Of a stretch of 64,000 bases of DNA, positions 34,784-46,525 are shown piece after piece. The DNA is from Euonymus europaeus (Eukaryota > Streptophyta > Magnoliopsida > Celastrales > Celastraceae). The position numbers and the translations under genes were made by a program. Every line of letters begins with the position of its first letter. The stretch's first letter is position 1. The stretch lies in the NCBI GenBank assembly GCA_963580455.1, contig OY756961.1:9343001-9407000 (forward strand), read 5' to 3'. A model generated the notes under the pieces. The model was not told where the DNA came from, searched no databases, and saw only the letters and a program-made list of their open reading frames with translations.

Positions 34784-37398
34784 TGATAGGTCAAATATTT
34801 ACGCATAATGAATACCTTATTTTGGTATTAATTTGTTCCTTTTAATGAGTGATTGGAGCTTGGATATTACTAAATTCTATTGTGTTTCAATTGTTAGGTG
34901 TAAAGACAAATCAATGTCAAATATGCTGAAAAGTACTAAAAATGTAAATAGGAGTTGTAGATCGATCGACAATTGGCAGATGCGTGAATTTTATTTTGGG
35001 AAGCTACTGAAATTCGTCCAAAACAAGTGGGGCTAAAGGGAAACGATAAAATACTCCAAGTTTAGAATATTACTAGGATTAGGAGAGGTATAAAAGGCTT
35101 GGAGGATGCATTTATTTGGGACTTTTAGACCTAGCCATTATTCGAATCTTGGAAGTTAGCATCGAAGCGGAGAAAGAGACTGATTTCTTCTGAAATTTTT
35201 GGAACCATGAATTATTCTACCATTACTTTCGTTGTTCTTAGTATTATAAGGAACTAATCCTCTACTAGGGCTCTAATGTAGCCTAGTCATGATCATTCAA
35301 TGAATTTGGTGTTTGTTAATCCATGATTATTATTCTTTGTTTGAGTATCTATTGGTGTGTTTAATGCTTTTGAATATTTGGCCAATATTGGAATGAATTG
35401 ATGCTAAACATGAGACTAGAAGGAGATTGTTTAGAATTGCTTCTTGCAATAAATACCGTAGGTTTGATGAACCATAGGAATGTAGGGGCGTTGCTTATGC
35501 AGTCGTTACATGATTTTCCATAGAATTTAATGGGTTTTTATTATCTAAATCCGATTGTTAGGAATAACAAGGGTTGGTGATAGAAATACTTTTGATATAA
35601 CCAGGAATGGAGTATTGAATACGTTAGGAAGAATCGACTATCGACGTGGATAATAATTGGGATTAACATGCCAAAAGATTTGGGTGAGATTGGTGATGGT
35701 GAAGTTAGATGTCCTAGTGCGTTTTAATTGATTACTTTTCTATTTGTTATTTCCTTGTTATTAAGTTTAATCAACTTCTTAATATTTGATTGTTCAAATA
35801 GTGCTTGGGTTAATTTGTTGGGTTCCAATGTCTCATACACAGCGGAAGTTTTAAAATTTTCATTGAAACCCTCCAGAGAATCCATGTGAAAGGGCATAAA
35901 TCAGTGACAAAAATTTACCTCTTGAATTGCAGAAATCAACCGAGTGCTTGGCTTGAAGGATCCGAATCAATTCGTACTATCCAATCGAACAACACGTCTC
36001 TATGGTATCCACACGAACAAGTCAAAAATCTCCCTCTTCACGTTATGCTAGTATCCAAGAATAGGGCTCCAATCCGTTTGCTCTCAATTCTCTTTGAAGT
36101 GCGGCACACTAAGTGTCTTCACAATTCTAGGGTTACTTTAACCCTATATTTATATCGCGAGCCAAGCCAAGCGAAAGGCCCAAATCCCCTTGAAGAAAGA
36201 AGCCCACGTTTTTGGACTCTTGACCATGTTCAATTAATCTTATTAATTAAACCGGTAATGGACCTTACATAAAGCCCTAAGCCCAAACGTAATATGTTAT
36301 TCTTAAATAACATAATCTTTGACTTATTCTATGTGTGTGACCCTATAGGTTCTCGTTACGTTAGCAGTGAAACTAAAATCATATTCTAGCATCACAAACA
36401 ATGAGAGGTATCTAGCAACACATCATTGTTACCCAAATAACGAGAATGTCAATGATTCGATATAACCTTTATTTATGACCAATTTATATGCAGTCCCTTT
36501 GTCCTTAATATCTTGATTAACATCGAGGCATGGAATGTGTCATCCTCGTATATGTTAATCTATGTGTTTCTTGATTCCGAGTAGACTATTAAAAACAAAC
36601 GAAATCAATATCACATATTGATTCATTTGAGCACGGCCATGCATTTCAAAGTCTCACTCAATCAAGGGGCCCACGAATATCACTCCTGTTATATAGAAGG
36701 GACAAATACCATCTAGGTCACTCACATCCCTCTGCATGATTCGTGATATACCCAATCACTGACTTTATAGCCAACCTTTTACAAGTGACGTTAGACAGTA
36801 TCAAAGTGTATAACTCCTCATGTTGGGAACCGTAGTGATTTTAGGTTAAAGGAAAACATATATCATTGTCACTATGAGAATAGCTTATGACTTTCATATA
36901 ACAATCCATGCAGTATTCTCATGTTTGGTCTGTCCAGTACTTCATGTTCTCTAACAAGTACCCATGTATTGATTTGATATCTCATATCCATGACTCGCAA
37001 GATTTAGTCATCAATCAACCTACATACTAGTCTCAACGTATTAATGTTATCCCATTTAACAATAATACTTGCCTAGGGACGTTCAGGAATAGTGTTCTAT
37101 ACACATTTATGATGATCTCACATTCAAGTCACACACTTGAAGTCCTATAGCATCGAACCAACTATTCTAGGGATATTTATCATAATCATTCATATAATGC
37201 AGATAAATAATTCATAACAAATAAAGTACCTCAATATAACATAATAAATGTATGCTAATACAATCATCCCATGATTGTCTCCTAGAGCATACACCAACAT
37301 AATTAATTTGGTTAGTCATTGGCAATTCATTCAATCCTTGTGGGTTCGATACTCTACTTTTCACTTTATTACTTGTGCGATTGCAATTTATCTCATCA
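34784..37398 (+). repeat. 3' LTR of the Athila-like element, interrupted
   Basis: Starts TGATAGG at 34784 and ends TCATCA at 37398. Without the 1,484-bp insertion at 35816-37299 (and its 5-bp duplication) it is close in length to the 5' LTR without its MITE. Substitutions between the two LTRs are clearly visible, so insertion was not recent. Confidence 0.85.
35816..37299 (-). mobile_element. Copia-type solo LTR, 1,484 bp, duplication TAATT
   Basis: Begins TGTTGGGTTCC and ends ACACCAACA on the plus strand, flanked by TAATT at 35811-35815 and 37300-37304. The 5' LTR of the host element has the empty site (TTAATTAATTTGG near 30650). Read on the minus strand it starts TGTTGGTGTATGCTC and ends GGAACCCAACA, a pattern common in plant copia LTRs; orientation is therefore inferred as minus. 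No internal coding region. Confidence 0.75.
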
Positions 37399-38289
37399 AT
37401 TGGAAAGACTGTGAGTGGATCAAGAGTAGCAAAATAATGGATCAAAGGTGATCTTTGAAGATGAGGAAGATGAAATCAAAGGTGAAGTGATTTAGACTGA
37501 AGACCTAAAGAAAGCGCCACCAAAGTTGGACGATCTAAAAATAGAAGTTGAAGACTCACTAGAGGAGGTTAATTTGGGGATAGAGGAGGACTCACGACCT
37601 ACTTACATCAATTAATTAAATTGTTAAAGGAGTATCATGATTGTTTTTACCTAGAATTATGATAAGATGTCAAGGTTAAGCGAAAAGTTAGTTCAACATC
37701 GTCTTCTGATCAAACCTGACTGCAAAATGATTAAATAAGCTCCAAGAAGAATGTCAATAGAGGTGGAGTTGAAAGTCAAAGAGGAGATCCAAAAGCTGCT
37801 TAAAGCAGGCTTCATACGACTTGTACGATATTCATAATGGCTCTCCAACATTGTACTAGTGGTAAAAAAGAATGGTAAGATCTGAGTATGTGTTGATTTT
37901 GGGGATCTGAATGCAACTACTACAAAGTATGTTTATGTCATGCTTGTAGCCGATATGCTGATCGAAGATGCATTACAAAATGAGATCTTGTCTATGATGG
38001 ACGGCTATGCCGATTACAAGCAGATATTTCTTGCAGAAGAAGATATTTTCAAAACCACATTCGGATGTCCTAGAGCCCTGTGAATTTTTGAATGGTTTGT
38101 AATGCAATTCGGTCTCAAGAATGTAGGGGCAACCTACCAAGGAGTGATGAATGCCATATTGCACGACATGATCGGGCACTTCTTGGAGGTGTGCATAGAT
38201 GTTATTGTCATCATATTTAAGAAAGTTGCTGATCAAATTAAATAGTTGTTGTCATTAATTTAAATATTAGACGGACTGAATTTTAATTT

Positions 38290-39380
38290 TAAGGAGGAAA
38301 TGAGACTTGGTCTTATGGGGTACCTACAATTTAGGAAGTGGAGGTTATCCTAGTTGGTTACCTTATTTGGTGGAGCACTTTCTTACTCAAATTTAGCTCA
38401 TCATGAAGCACAATGGAGCATATTCTTAGAGGTTTTTGGCACCATTGAGGCACAGTTGAGCAACTATTTCAGCTGTTCGAGAAATTGGAACATATTGGAG
38501 AGGTTTTTGGGTGGTTGCAATCATGACAGAAGTGGTAGTTGATTCAAGAGTTTTGACTGGATATAAAAGCAGGAAGAAAAGAAGAAGAACACACACAACC
38601 AATCAGAAAAATTCAGCCCAAGGGCATAAACCTATTCTCTTGCATCAATGAAATGTTACATTTTGGAATTTGTTTCTAGTGCAATTCCTATTCAAGTACT
38701 TTCCAGTAGATCTAGAGCACTTTCCAGTCGTTTGATTAGAAGTTAAATTATAAGTGCACCTACATTACATCCAACACTATGAGGCTGAGTGCAAGTCTCT
38801 GACACACCTGCAAATACCGTCTCGTTCCCAAGGGGCAAGATTAATGACTTGGACTCGTAGATCTTGCCTCTTGGCGAAAGCCACGTGGCTGTCAAAGATC
38901 CACTTTCCTTGACTAGGCATAATTGATGACGAGAATTAGTTGGTGCTACTCTCTATCTCATATCTGCATCGGAGTGGAGTTGATCGGAGATTTCGAAGCC
39001 TTGGCGCCATGTGCACTGCTTGGGGTGTAAAATCGGAGGAACAGAGACTTTAAATTTTGCGCAAGTTCAGGAAGGTTATTTGGCTGATCTCTGGCAGTGC
39101 AAGGGTTTGATTTGGAAGGCTTGGAGGTGCAGGTTCCCTCAACGCCATTGTTGGTCTTGTTTTATTAAGATTTTATAGAGAGAAAAAACGAGGAGGAAGT
39201 CCAGAGGTATTACACTTTCTCTCTTTTATGGATGATAATTGTTTTACACAAGATGATGATATGATTGATATGTATGCATGTACATGCTTTTTGACTTTCT
39301 TGTACGCTTGGTTAACATCACAGTGCATTTGTAAGACATTGAAATTAATGCCTAGAATTCATGATGTTGATTGGCTCTTA
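38290..39380. other. Unassigned sequence with LTR-like promoter region
   Basis: A TATAAAAGC motif at 38562, a downstream AATGAAATGTTACATT polyadenylation-like patch (38645) and repeated CACTTTCCAGT suggest part of an LTR. No paired end or duplication was found. Frames at 38354-38542 and 39228-39539 have no recognisable domain; the latter runs into the CACTA terminus. Confidence 0.3.
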
Positions 39381-40111
39381 CACAACAACAAAAAAGGTTA
39401 TTTCGCAACAGATTTCTGCGGCGGACAACACAGCCATCCCAAATTATATATCTGCGACGGAAAAAGTAAGAAGTTCCGGGGCAGATTTTGTTGGAATGTT
39501 GCTGAACATTTTTTGCAATATTTGAAACGGATTTTGTGACGAAATATTCCGTGGCTAAAATATTCCGTCTAAATTCCATCACAAATTGTTTTGTCGGTCA
39601 CACTTTTTGTCTAACATTAGCGACGGACAGATAATCCGTCACAAAAGTTTTGGACTTTTCATCACTTTTTGACTAAATCTTGACTACTGTGTTGTCCGTT
39701 ACAATATCCGTCGCAAATGTTAGTGACAGAGCAAATTTCGTCGCCAAATCTGTCACTAAATAACATTTTAATGCATTTCACCGACACTTCATCTCTTATT
39801 GTGAAGAAAGACAGGAACTCGCCTTCGACAGCAAAAAGTGTCTAGAATTTAATATTTGAGTCGTTGTAGATCAGGAATCATCATCTCAAACGAAGTTCAT
39901 CATTTCCACCCTATGTTGTGCAGTGTTAACCGATATTTTTTTTTGTTATTGTCGTGATTTAATTATTATGCATTTTTAATAAATAAAATGTTTTGAATTT
40001 TCCAAATTCATCGTCTTAATCCAAGTTCATCGATCATAAGCACATATTATGTGTTAATTAATATGTAATAATTTATTTATTGTTGTCAATATTTATTTAT
40101 TGCAGTTTTTT

Positions 40112-40690
40112 TAGTAAATAATTTGTTTTAGGTTTTATAGAAGGAGAAATAGTGCTTGTTCCAAAAGGAATTTTAAAGTATGTGTAGTAGTTTTTTTTAT
40201 GAACTAAACTAAGTAGTACTATTAATATAATGACAACAATGGGAGATTTATTGGAGAATTTTAGTGTTATTTTTAGTGTTGATTGTGTTATTAATTTTTT
40301 AGTAAATAAAATTTTTTAGGTTGTAGAGGAGAAGCTAGAAGTAGTGGTTGTTCCAGAAGAAGTTTTAAAGCATGTGTAGTAGTTGATTTTTTTTAAACCA
40401 AACTAACTAGTAATACAAATATAATGACAACAGTGGGGGATTTATTGGTGAATTTTAGTGTTATTTTTAGTGTTGTTTGTGTTATTCATTTTTTTTAGTA
40501 AATAAAATGTTTTAGGTTATAGAGGAGGAGCTAGAAGTAGTGGTTGTTCCAGAAGAAATTTTAACGCATGTGTAGTAGTTTTTTTTAACCAAACTAATTA
40601 GTAATATTAATATAATGACCACAGCAGAATTATTTATTGGTGAATTTTAGTATTTTTTTTTTGTTGATTGTGTTATTTCAAATCACTTTA
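40112..40690 (+). repeat. Three tandem units (188-196 bp) upstream of Tnp2, each with an exon-like piece
   Basis: Units begin at about 40112, 40300 and 40496 at AGTAAATAA.  Each has a T-rich run ending in TTTTAG followed by a purine-rich piece. In units 2 and 3 this piece translates as V(V/I)EE(K/E)LEVVVVPEE before a stop; in unit 1 it is degraded. The acceptor-like context suggests duplicated leader exons of the transposase gene. Confidence 0.7.
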
Positions 40691-40736
40691 TGTAGGTGAT
40701 TTTAATATAATGGATGTACTTGAGTATCGTTTATGA

Positions 40737-43700
40737 ATGTATAATCGAGTGGGACCAAATCGAATAGGAATTACACAAGAGTTCTTGAATGGGCTTGAGG
40801 AATTTGTAGCTTTTGCATATGCAAATAATACTCAATTTCAAAATACAGGAACAATAAGATGTTCATGTAGTCGATGCAAATGTAGAAAGTTTCTTGATTT
40901 GCAGGAAGCTAGAGTGCACTTATGCAGAAAAGGTTTTCAAGACGGATACTATTATTGGATAGCTCATGGTGAAGAGATGCCTGAAATTACTCCATACGTT
41001 GTTGATGAACCAATAGATGCAAGAAATTATTATGGAGAAGGCGCTGATAGGGATAATTTCAATGTATACGAGAAGATGGTAATGGATGCTGTAGGAGTGG
41101 AGGTTGGGGCTGAGCTGCTGCAACAAGATAATTATAACCAACAATTTGTGAATGAACCTCCTGATCCTGAAGCACAAAGTTTTTTTGAAATGTTTTATGC
41201 TGCCCAAGCACCATTGTATGATGGATGTGAGTCACATGCGGAGTTTTCAGCGTCAATGAGGCTTTCAAACATTAAATTAGATTATAATATGCCTCAAGGT
41301 TGTTTTGATGAGGTTGCTCAACTTATGAAAGAGGTGATGCCAGCTGAAAATAGGATGTCTGTTGATTTCTATCAATCCAAAAAGTTGGTCTCCAAACTCG
41401 GACTTGGGTATTATCAAATTGATTGTTGTGTTAATGGTTGCATGTTGTATTATAAGGATGATGTGGATGAAAGGCAGTGCAAATTTTGCCAAGCAGACCG
41501 TTATAAACCTCGAAAGGGCATGGTCAGGCTAAGGAGATTTTTGTTAAATGGATGTGGCACTTGCCATTGATTCCTAGGCTTAAGCGGCTATTCAGTTCTA
41601 TAGTGATAGCAAAGGAGATGAGGTGGCATTATGAGCATCAACGCGAGCTAGGCACTTTGGGTCATCCATCCGAGGGAGAAGCATTGAAATATTTTCATCG
41701 GGAATATCAAGATTTTGCATTAGACCAGCGAAATGTAAGGTTAGGGTTGTGCGCATATGGTTTCACTTCTTTTGGACAATTGGGGAAAAACTATTCATTT
41801 TGGTCTATCATATTGACACCTTATAATTTATCACCCGAGTTGTTTATGAAAAAGAAATTTATGTTCTTGATAGTAATTATTCTAGGTCCAAAAAATCCAA
41901 AGAGTAAGATTGATGTTTATCTACAACCTTTGATTGATGAGCTAAATCAATTGTGGAGCGAAGGTGTGATAGCATATGATGTCTCATTGAATGAAAACTT
42001 TGTTATGATAGCTGCTTTGATGTGGACTATCAATGATTTTCCTGCATATGGTATGTTGTCTGGATGAAGCACTGCTGAAAAATTAGTATGTCCTTGCTGC
42101 ATGGAGCATTCAAAGGCATTTACCTTGAAAAATGGAAGGAAAAATTCATGGTTTGATTTTCATAGACAATTTCTTCCTATGACACAGACGAAATAAGGAT
42201 GCAGTTTTTAAAGATCGAATTGAGAGATCAGAACCTCCTCAACGTTTATCTAGAGAATAAGTGCTTGTGAGTCTTTGGAACTTTCCAAAGATTACTGAGA
42301 CGGGAAGACAGTTAGTATTACCTAGTAACCTAGGTATGGACAAAATCATAATTGGATCAAGAAGAGCATATTCTGGGATTTGCCTTATTGGAAGCACAAT
42401 ATAATACGACACAACCTTGATGTCATGCATACTGAGAAAAACGCGTTTGACAATATTTTCAATACTTGTATGGACGTTAAGGGAAAAACAAAGGACAATG
42501 TAAATGCTTGACTTGATCTTCCACATTATTGTAAACGCATAGAACTAGGATTGGTGGAAACATCCAGTGGTAAATCTTTTAAACCAAGAGCAAAATTTTG
42601 TCTCAACAAGGAACAATAAAGGGTTGTTTGTGATTGGGTCTCCAAGATGAAGTTACCAGACGATGCATCCAACCTAGGCAGGTGCGTAGACATTAGAGAA
42701 GGAAAATTATTTGGGATGAAAAGTCATGATTGCCATGTTTTCATGGAACGATTGCTTCCAATTGCATTTCGGGCATTATCCAAGCTGATTTGGGCTGCAC
42801 TTACTGATTTAAGTCATTTTTTTATAGACATATGTTCAAGAACACTGAGAGAGCATCAATTGACCATTATGGATGCTAACATTCCAGTGATCCTTTGCAA
42901 GTTGGAGCGTATATTTCCTCCATCTTTCTTTGACTCTATGGAACATCTCATAGTGCATCTACCTTTTGAAGCAATGATGGGTGGGCCTATACAATACAGA
43001 TGGATGTATCCTTTTGAAAGATAATTTTTGTTTAATTCTTGTTTACAAAAGAATTGATTTGTGAAATTTATTTAATGATATTTTTGATTAAATATTGAAA
43101 TTGGTTTCTCCACTCCTTAAAGAAGAAGGTTAAGAATAAAACTCAGGTAGAATGATCAATTTGTGAAGCATATATAGTCGAAGAGGCATCGACATTTGCT
43201 TCGTATTACTTTGAACCACATGTGAGGTCTCAATGCACTAGAGTGCCTCAAAATTATGACAAGGATACATTTACCTTGCAATTGCCTAGAATATCGATCT
43301 TTAATCAACCTGGTCGTCTTACTGGTGAAGCTAGTTGGCGGTATCTCTCAGATAGAGAATATAATGTCGTAACATTGTATATTTTTTTAAATTGTGACAT
43401 TGTCCAACCTTATATAAGGTAAGATATTTATTATACTATGTAATGTACACTGATAGATGTCATTATATTATTTATGAACTTATATAAATTACATTGCAAT
43501 GCAGCTTGTTTACAGATTATGTTCGAGCATTTACACCTACGTTGACTGATGAGGAAGTCAATTATCAGATTGAGATAGCATTTACAGAGTGGTTTAGAGA
43601 CTAGGTAAGTATCATTAATGTTATTCAATTATCTTACTTTTTATATTTTAGGTTATTATAATACATTTTTTTAAGGTTCATGATGCACGACACATGATAA

Positions 43701-44396
43701 ACAATGAACTCATACAAAATGTGTCATTGGGGCTGTTGAGAAGGGTTGAGACCTGACATACATTTCATGTCAATGGATACAAATTCGACACACTTGCATG
43801 GAGCGAGGGAAATCTGGCAATTAACAGTGACGTATGCTTACGGGGAATCGATTATGGACAATCAGAGTATGACTACTATGGAGTGCTGCAGGAGATTATT
43901 CAATTAGAATTTCCAGGACAATCGATGAAGAAAATTGTTCTTTTCAATTGCGATTGGTTTGATCAAACTCCTAATCAGGGTACACGAATTAATATACATC
44001 ATGGGATCATTGAAGTTAAATGTAGGGGAAGGTACGAGAAGTATGATCCATTTATAATTGCACAACAAGCAGAGCAAGTATACTATGCTCCTTATCTGAA
44101 AGAGATACGCGATCGGCAAGATTGGTGGGTTGTGATTAAGACAAAAGCTTGGCGCAGAAATACTGATCATGACAAGCAGTTAGATGATGCCTTCCAAGAG
44201 GATGAAGTTATACTAGAGCTAGTTCGAGATGATATTGACCAAATAGAGTCCCTTGTTGATAATGAGACTCAACCTGAGGAGGTTCACAAATATTCTACAA
44301 GATAAATGAATGTAGAAGAGACCGATGAGGAAGATGATGAAGAAGACTCAGAATCTTTTGATTCTGATACAAATGAAGGGAACGAAGATGATTAGT
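40737..44396 (+). pseudogene. CACTA transposase, Tnp2 type (TNPD-like), broken
   Basis: The N-terminal frame 40737-41570 carries the transposase-associated segment (CSCSRCKCRKFL, VHLCRKGFQDGYYYW) and a zinc-rich stretch (CCVNGCMLYYKDD, CKFC). A shift near 41515 moves it to 41552-42067: LPLIPRLKRLFSS, MRWHYEHQRELG, VRLGLCAYGF, IDVYLQPLIDELNQLW, WTINDFPAYG, typical Tnp2 core. In-frame TGA at 42065 replaces Trp. The middle section (DVMHTEKNAFDNIF, near 42420) and a DUF4218-like segment (42647-43024) follow. After an intron-like gap comes a DUF4216-like segment (43883-44305: CDWFDQTPNQGTRI, QVYYAPYL, WWVVIKTK) and an acidic tail to 44396. Several stops and shifts make it inactive. Confidence 0.85.
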
Positions 44397-44399
44397 TAA

Positions 44400-46520
44400 G
44401 TTTGTATTAATAGATTTTTATTAATATGTAATGTACTGTTATAATAAATGGATCAAATTATATTTATATTTTTAGTTGTTTTTTTGTAAGTTGAAAAAAA
44501 AAGGAAGGGACGCTTTTTAGAGAAGGAGGGATCTTTTAATTTGAAATGAATTTTCGTTATTTTGGACATCCATTTCATTACTTTGGAAGCCACAAAAAAA
44601 TTAGGGTGGAGACCCCAGCGAGAAAGGCAGAAGCAGAGGCAGGTATGTGTTTCAGCTAATTTTTTCCTCTTCTTCTGGACTTTCTATGTTTAATCTTTGC
44701 TGAAAAGTGACTATTTACCTTTCCTTTTTTAGGGTTTATCTTCTCTTCTGTCTTATTTTAGGTATGTGTTTCTCCTCCTCCATTCATGGTGATTGTTTCA
44801 AACCCATTTCTGTTGTTTTGCAGAATCGTTGGCAGAATCGTTATTGAAAATCTCTGGTAATAAATTCCTGGTTTTGAGTCTTCTTTATTGATAAATTCAG
44901 TACATGATTTTTTCATTCTTTTTTCCTATTAAAGTGTTGATATTTGCCTTTGATAATCTGATGCGATTCTCTTTTGGAGAATAGGTTATTTCTTTGTTCC
45001 GAGACTAGTGTCGACTCTTTTATGCTTTCCATTCTTTAGCAACTGACTTCATCAGTTCATCCATATTACAGCTGTTGTTTATCAATTGGTATCAATTGGC
45101 ATTCAGCATTTTAGTGGTGAACCTTTATTTTACTCATATGTTTACTGCCCTACAAGCTGCCTGGATCGATGGGCTGATGAAATCCATGTAATTATGGAGC
45201 TATTGTAGTGTGAGCTTTGGGAAATCAGTATTTTTTCACCGCCTTTTACTTGGCTATGGAGATTGGAAAAATTTACAAAAAGAATTTATTTCACAGATTG
45301 CATTTTCTTAGTTGGCGGACTCTATTGCTACATTGTCATCTAGCCTTTTAGTGCTACTATTTAACATGTCTATGAATTTTACACACTACACGTTGATTCA
45401 TTGAACTGAAATTTGTTGGAAAAATCTACTTTGGGGAGATTGCATTTGTTGCAGGAACCCTTATTGTGTTGTGCTGCTGATTTAGCTCAGTTTCAAATTT
45501 AATTGAAGTCATATTGTGGTAATTTTGTTGTCGTCTTTAGTAATCCTCTTCTTATTGTTGTGTTTTAGATGATGCAGTGAAGTTGTACATGGCAGTGGGG
45601 TTTCTTTAAAAAATTACACAAATATCATGTACTTTAAATGAAGTCATGTATGTTTTCTTTTTAATTTGAAAACATCTGTCATTACTGCAATGAGTGTTGA
45701 AGTGTCTTAAGAATTGGCTGTCTTCTACCAACCTGTGTCTTCCCCCCTTTTTATGTAGATATTATAGTTTTCGCAAACTCATTTTACTTTTAAAATCTGT
45801 TCGAATGATGTACAAGTTTTGGAGTAGCTCTCTATAGAAAAGCAAGATATTTTGTGTTAATTATGGTTCTCTTTACACCACATGCATTGAACATGTGTCC
45901 AGAATATCAAATGGGCAAAATTTGAAGACATTTTTATTTTTTTCCTCTCATTTATTGCTTTAGAAAGATGCTGACTAGTGTTCTTTCATAGGGTTTGGTT
46001 CTCTTTATTCAAACTTCCCCTACCATGATTCTTCTTGTCTTTGTTTTGCCTTATGCAGGGTCCAACTTTTGAACAGGGACTTGTTTACGTGCAGGTATAT
46101 TGTTGTTCATTAATATATTAAACTTGTGTACAATATTTGTACTTGTGCACAATCTGCATCTGTTATGGTTTGATGCATTAATATATTAAACTTGTGTACA
46201 ATCTGCATCTGTTGTGGTTTCATCCATTACAATATTTGTTGGTTTTATTGATTGGATGGATGAGTATCAGTCTTGGCACATTTTTCAAGTTGTTTCATTG
46301 TAGCCTTGACATCATAGGTTTACACCATTTCATTTCAAGAGAGCCTTGTGTATTGGAACCCTTGTAAGAAAGTACCTTATTTGATGTCTCACTACAAGCT
46401 ATTCTCATTTTTTGTATACACTTGTCTTTTTTTTTTTTCTGTCTCTCTTTTAATCTGGTGTTTATTTCCTGTGTATTATCACTGACTACTTGGTAATGAT
46501 GGTATTTAGAATCTGAATAT
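44400..46520 (+). other. Leader and introns of the second CACTA gene
   Basis: 44400-44560 is the 3' flank of Tnp2. From about 44590 a purine-rich leader ends in GAGGCAG|GTATGT (near 44640), then long T-rich intron-like DNA runs to 46520. A 65-bp imperfect tandem duplication sits at about 46108-46240 (ATTAATATATTAAACTTGTG twice). No coding exon recognised. Confidence 0.5.
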
Positions 46521-46525
46521 CGCTG

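Larger units (their letters stand above)
29527..37398 (+). mobile_element. Athila-like non-autonomous gypsy element, 5-bp duplication ATTGG
   Basis: Two LTRs start TGATAGGTCAAATATTTACG and end TCATCA. The element is flanked by ATTGG at 29522-29526 and 37399-37403. It has a tRNA-type primer-binding site, gag and protease remains, and a polypurine tract before the 3' LTR. Reverse transcriptase, RNase H and integrase are entirely absent. Between protease and 3' LTR there is about 2.2 kb of non-coding sequence. Such an element could move only with enzymes supplied by a relative. Athila affinity rests on the gag-protease wording and the primer-site and polypurine contexts. Confidence 0.85.
27995..38290 (+). 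mobile_element. Older Ty3/gypsy element, split by a nested element
   Basis: Left part (27995-29526): a late gag segment ([20 protein letters not shown]), then a retropepsin-like domain (RPLYIQFQMNGHRINKVLVENG, with a stop in the catalytic loop, and ALEGRDWIHIN). Right part (37399-38290): reverse transcriptase (KNGKI, VCVDFGDLNATTTKYVY, EILSMMDGYADYKQIF, FGLKNVGATYQ). The usual catalytic YIDD is CIDV here, so the enzyme would be dead. The two parts are separated exactly by the element at 29527-37398. Wording of the motifs suggests the Tat/Retand side of gypsy; that placement is tentative. No LTR identified. Confidence 0.8.
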
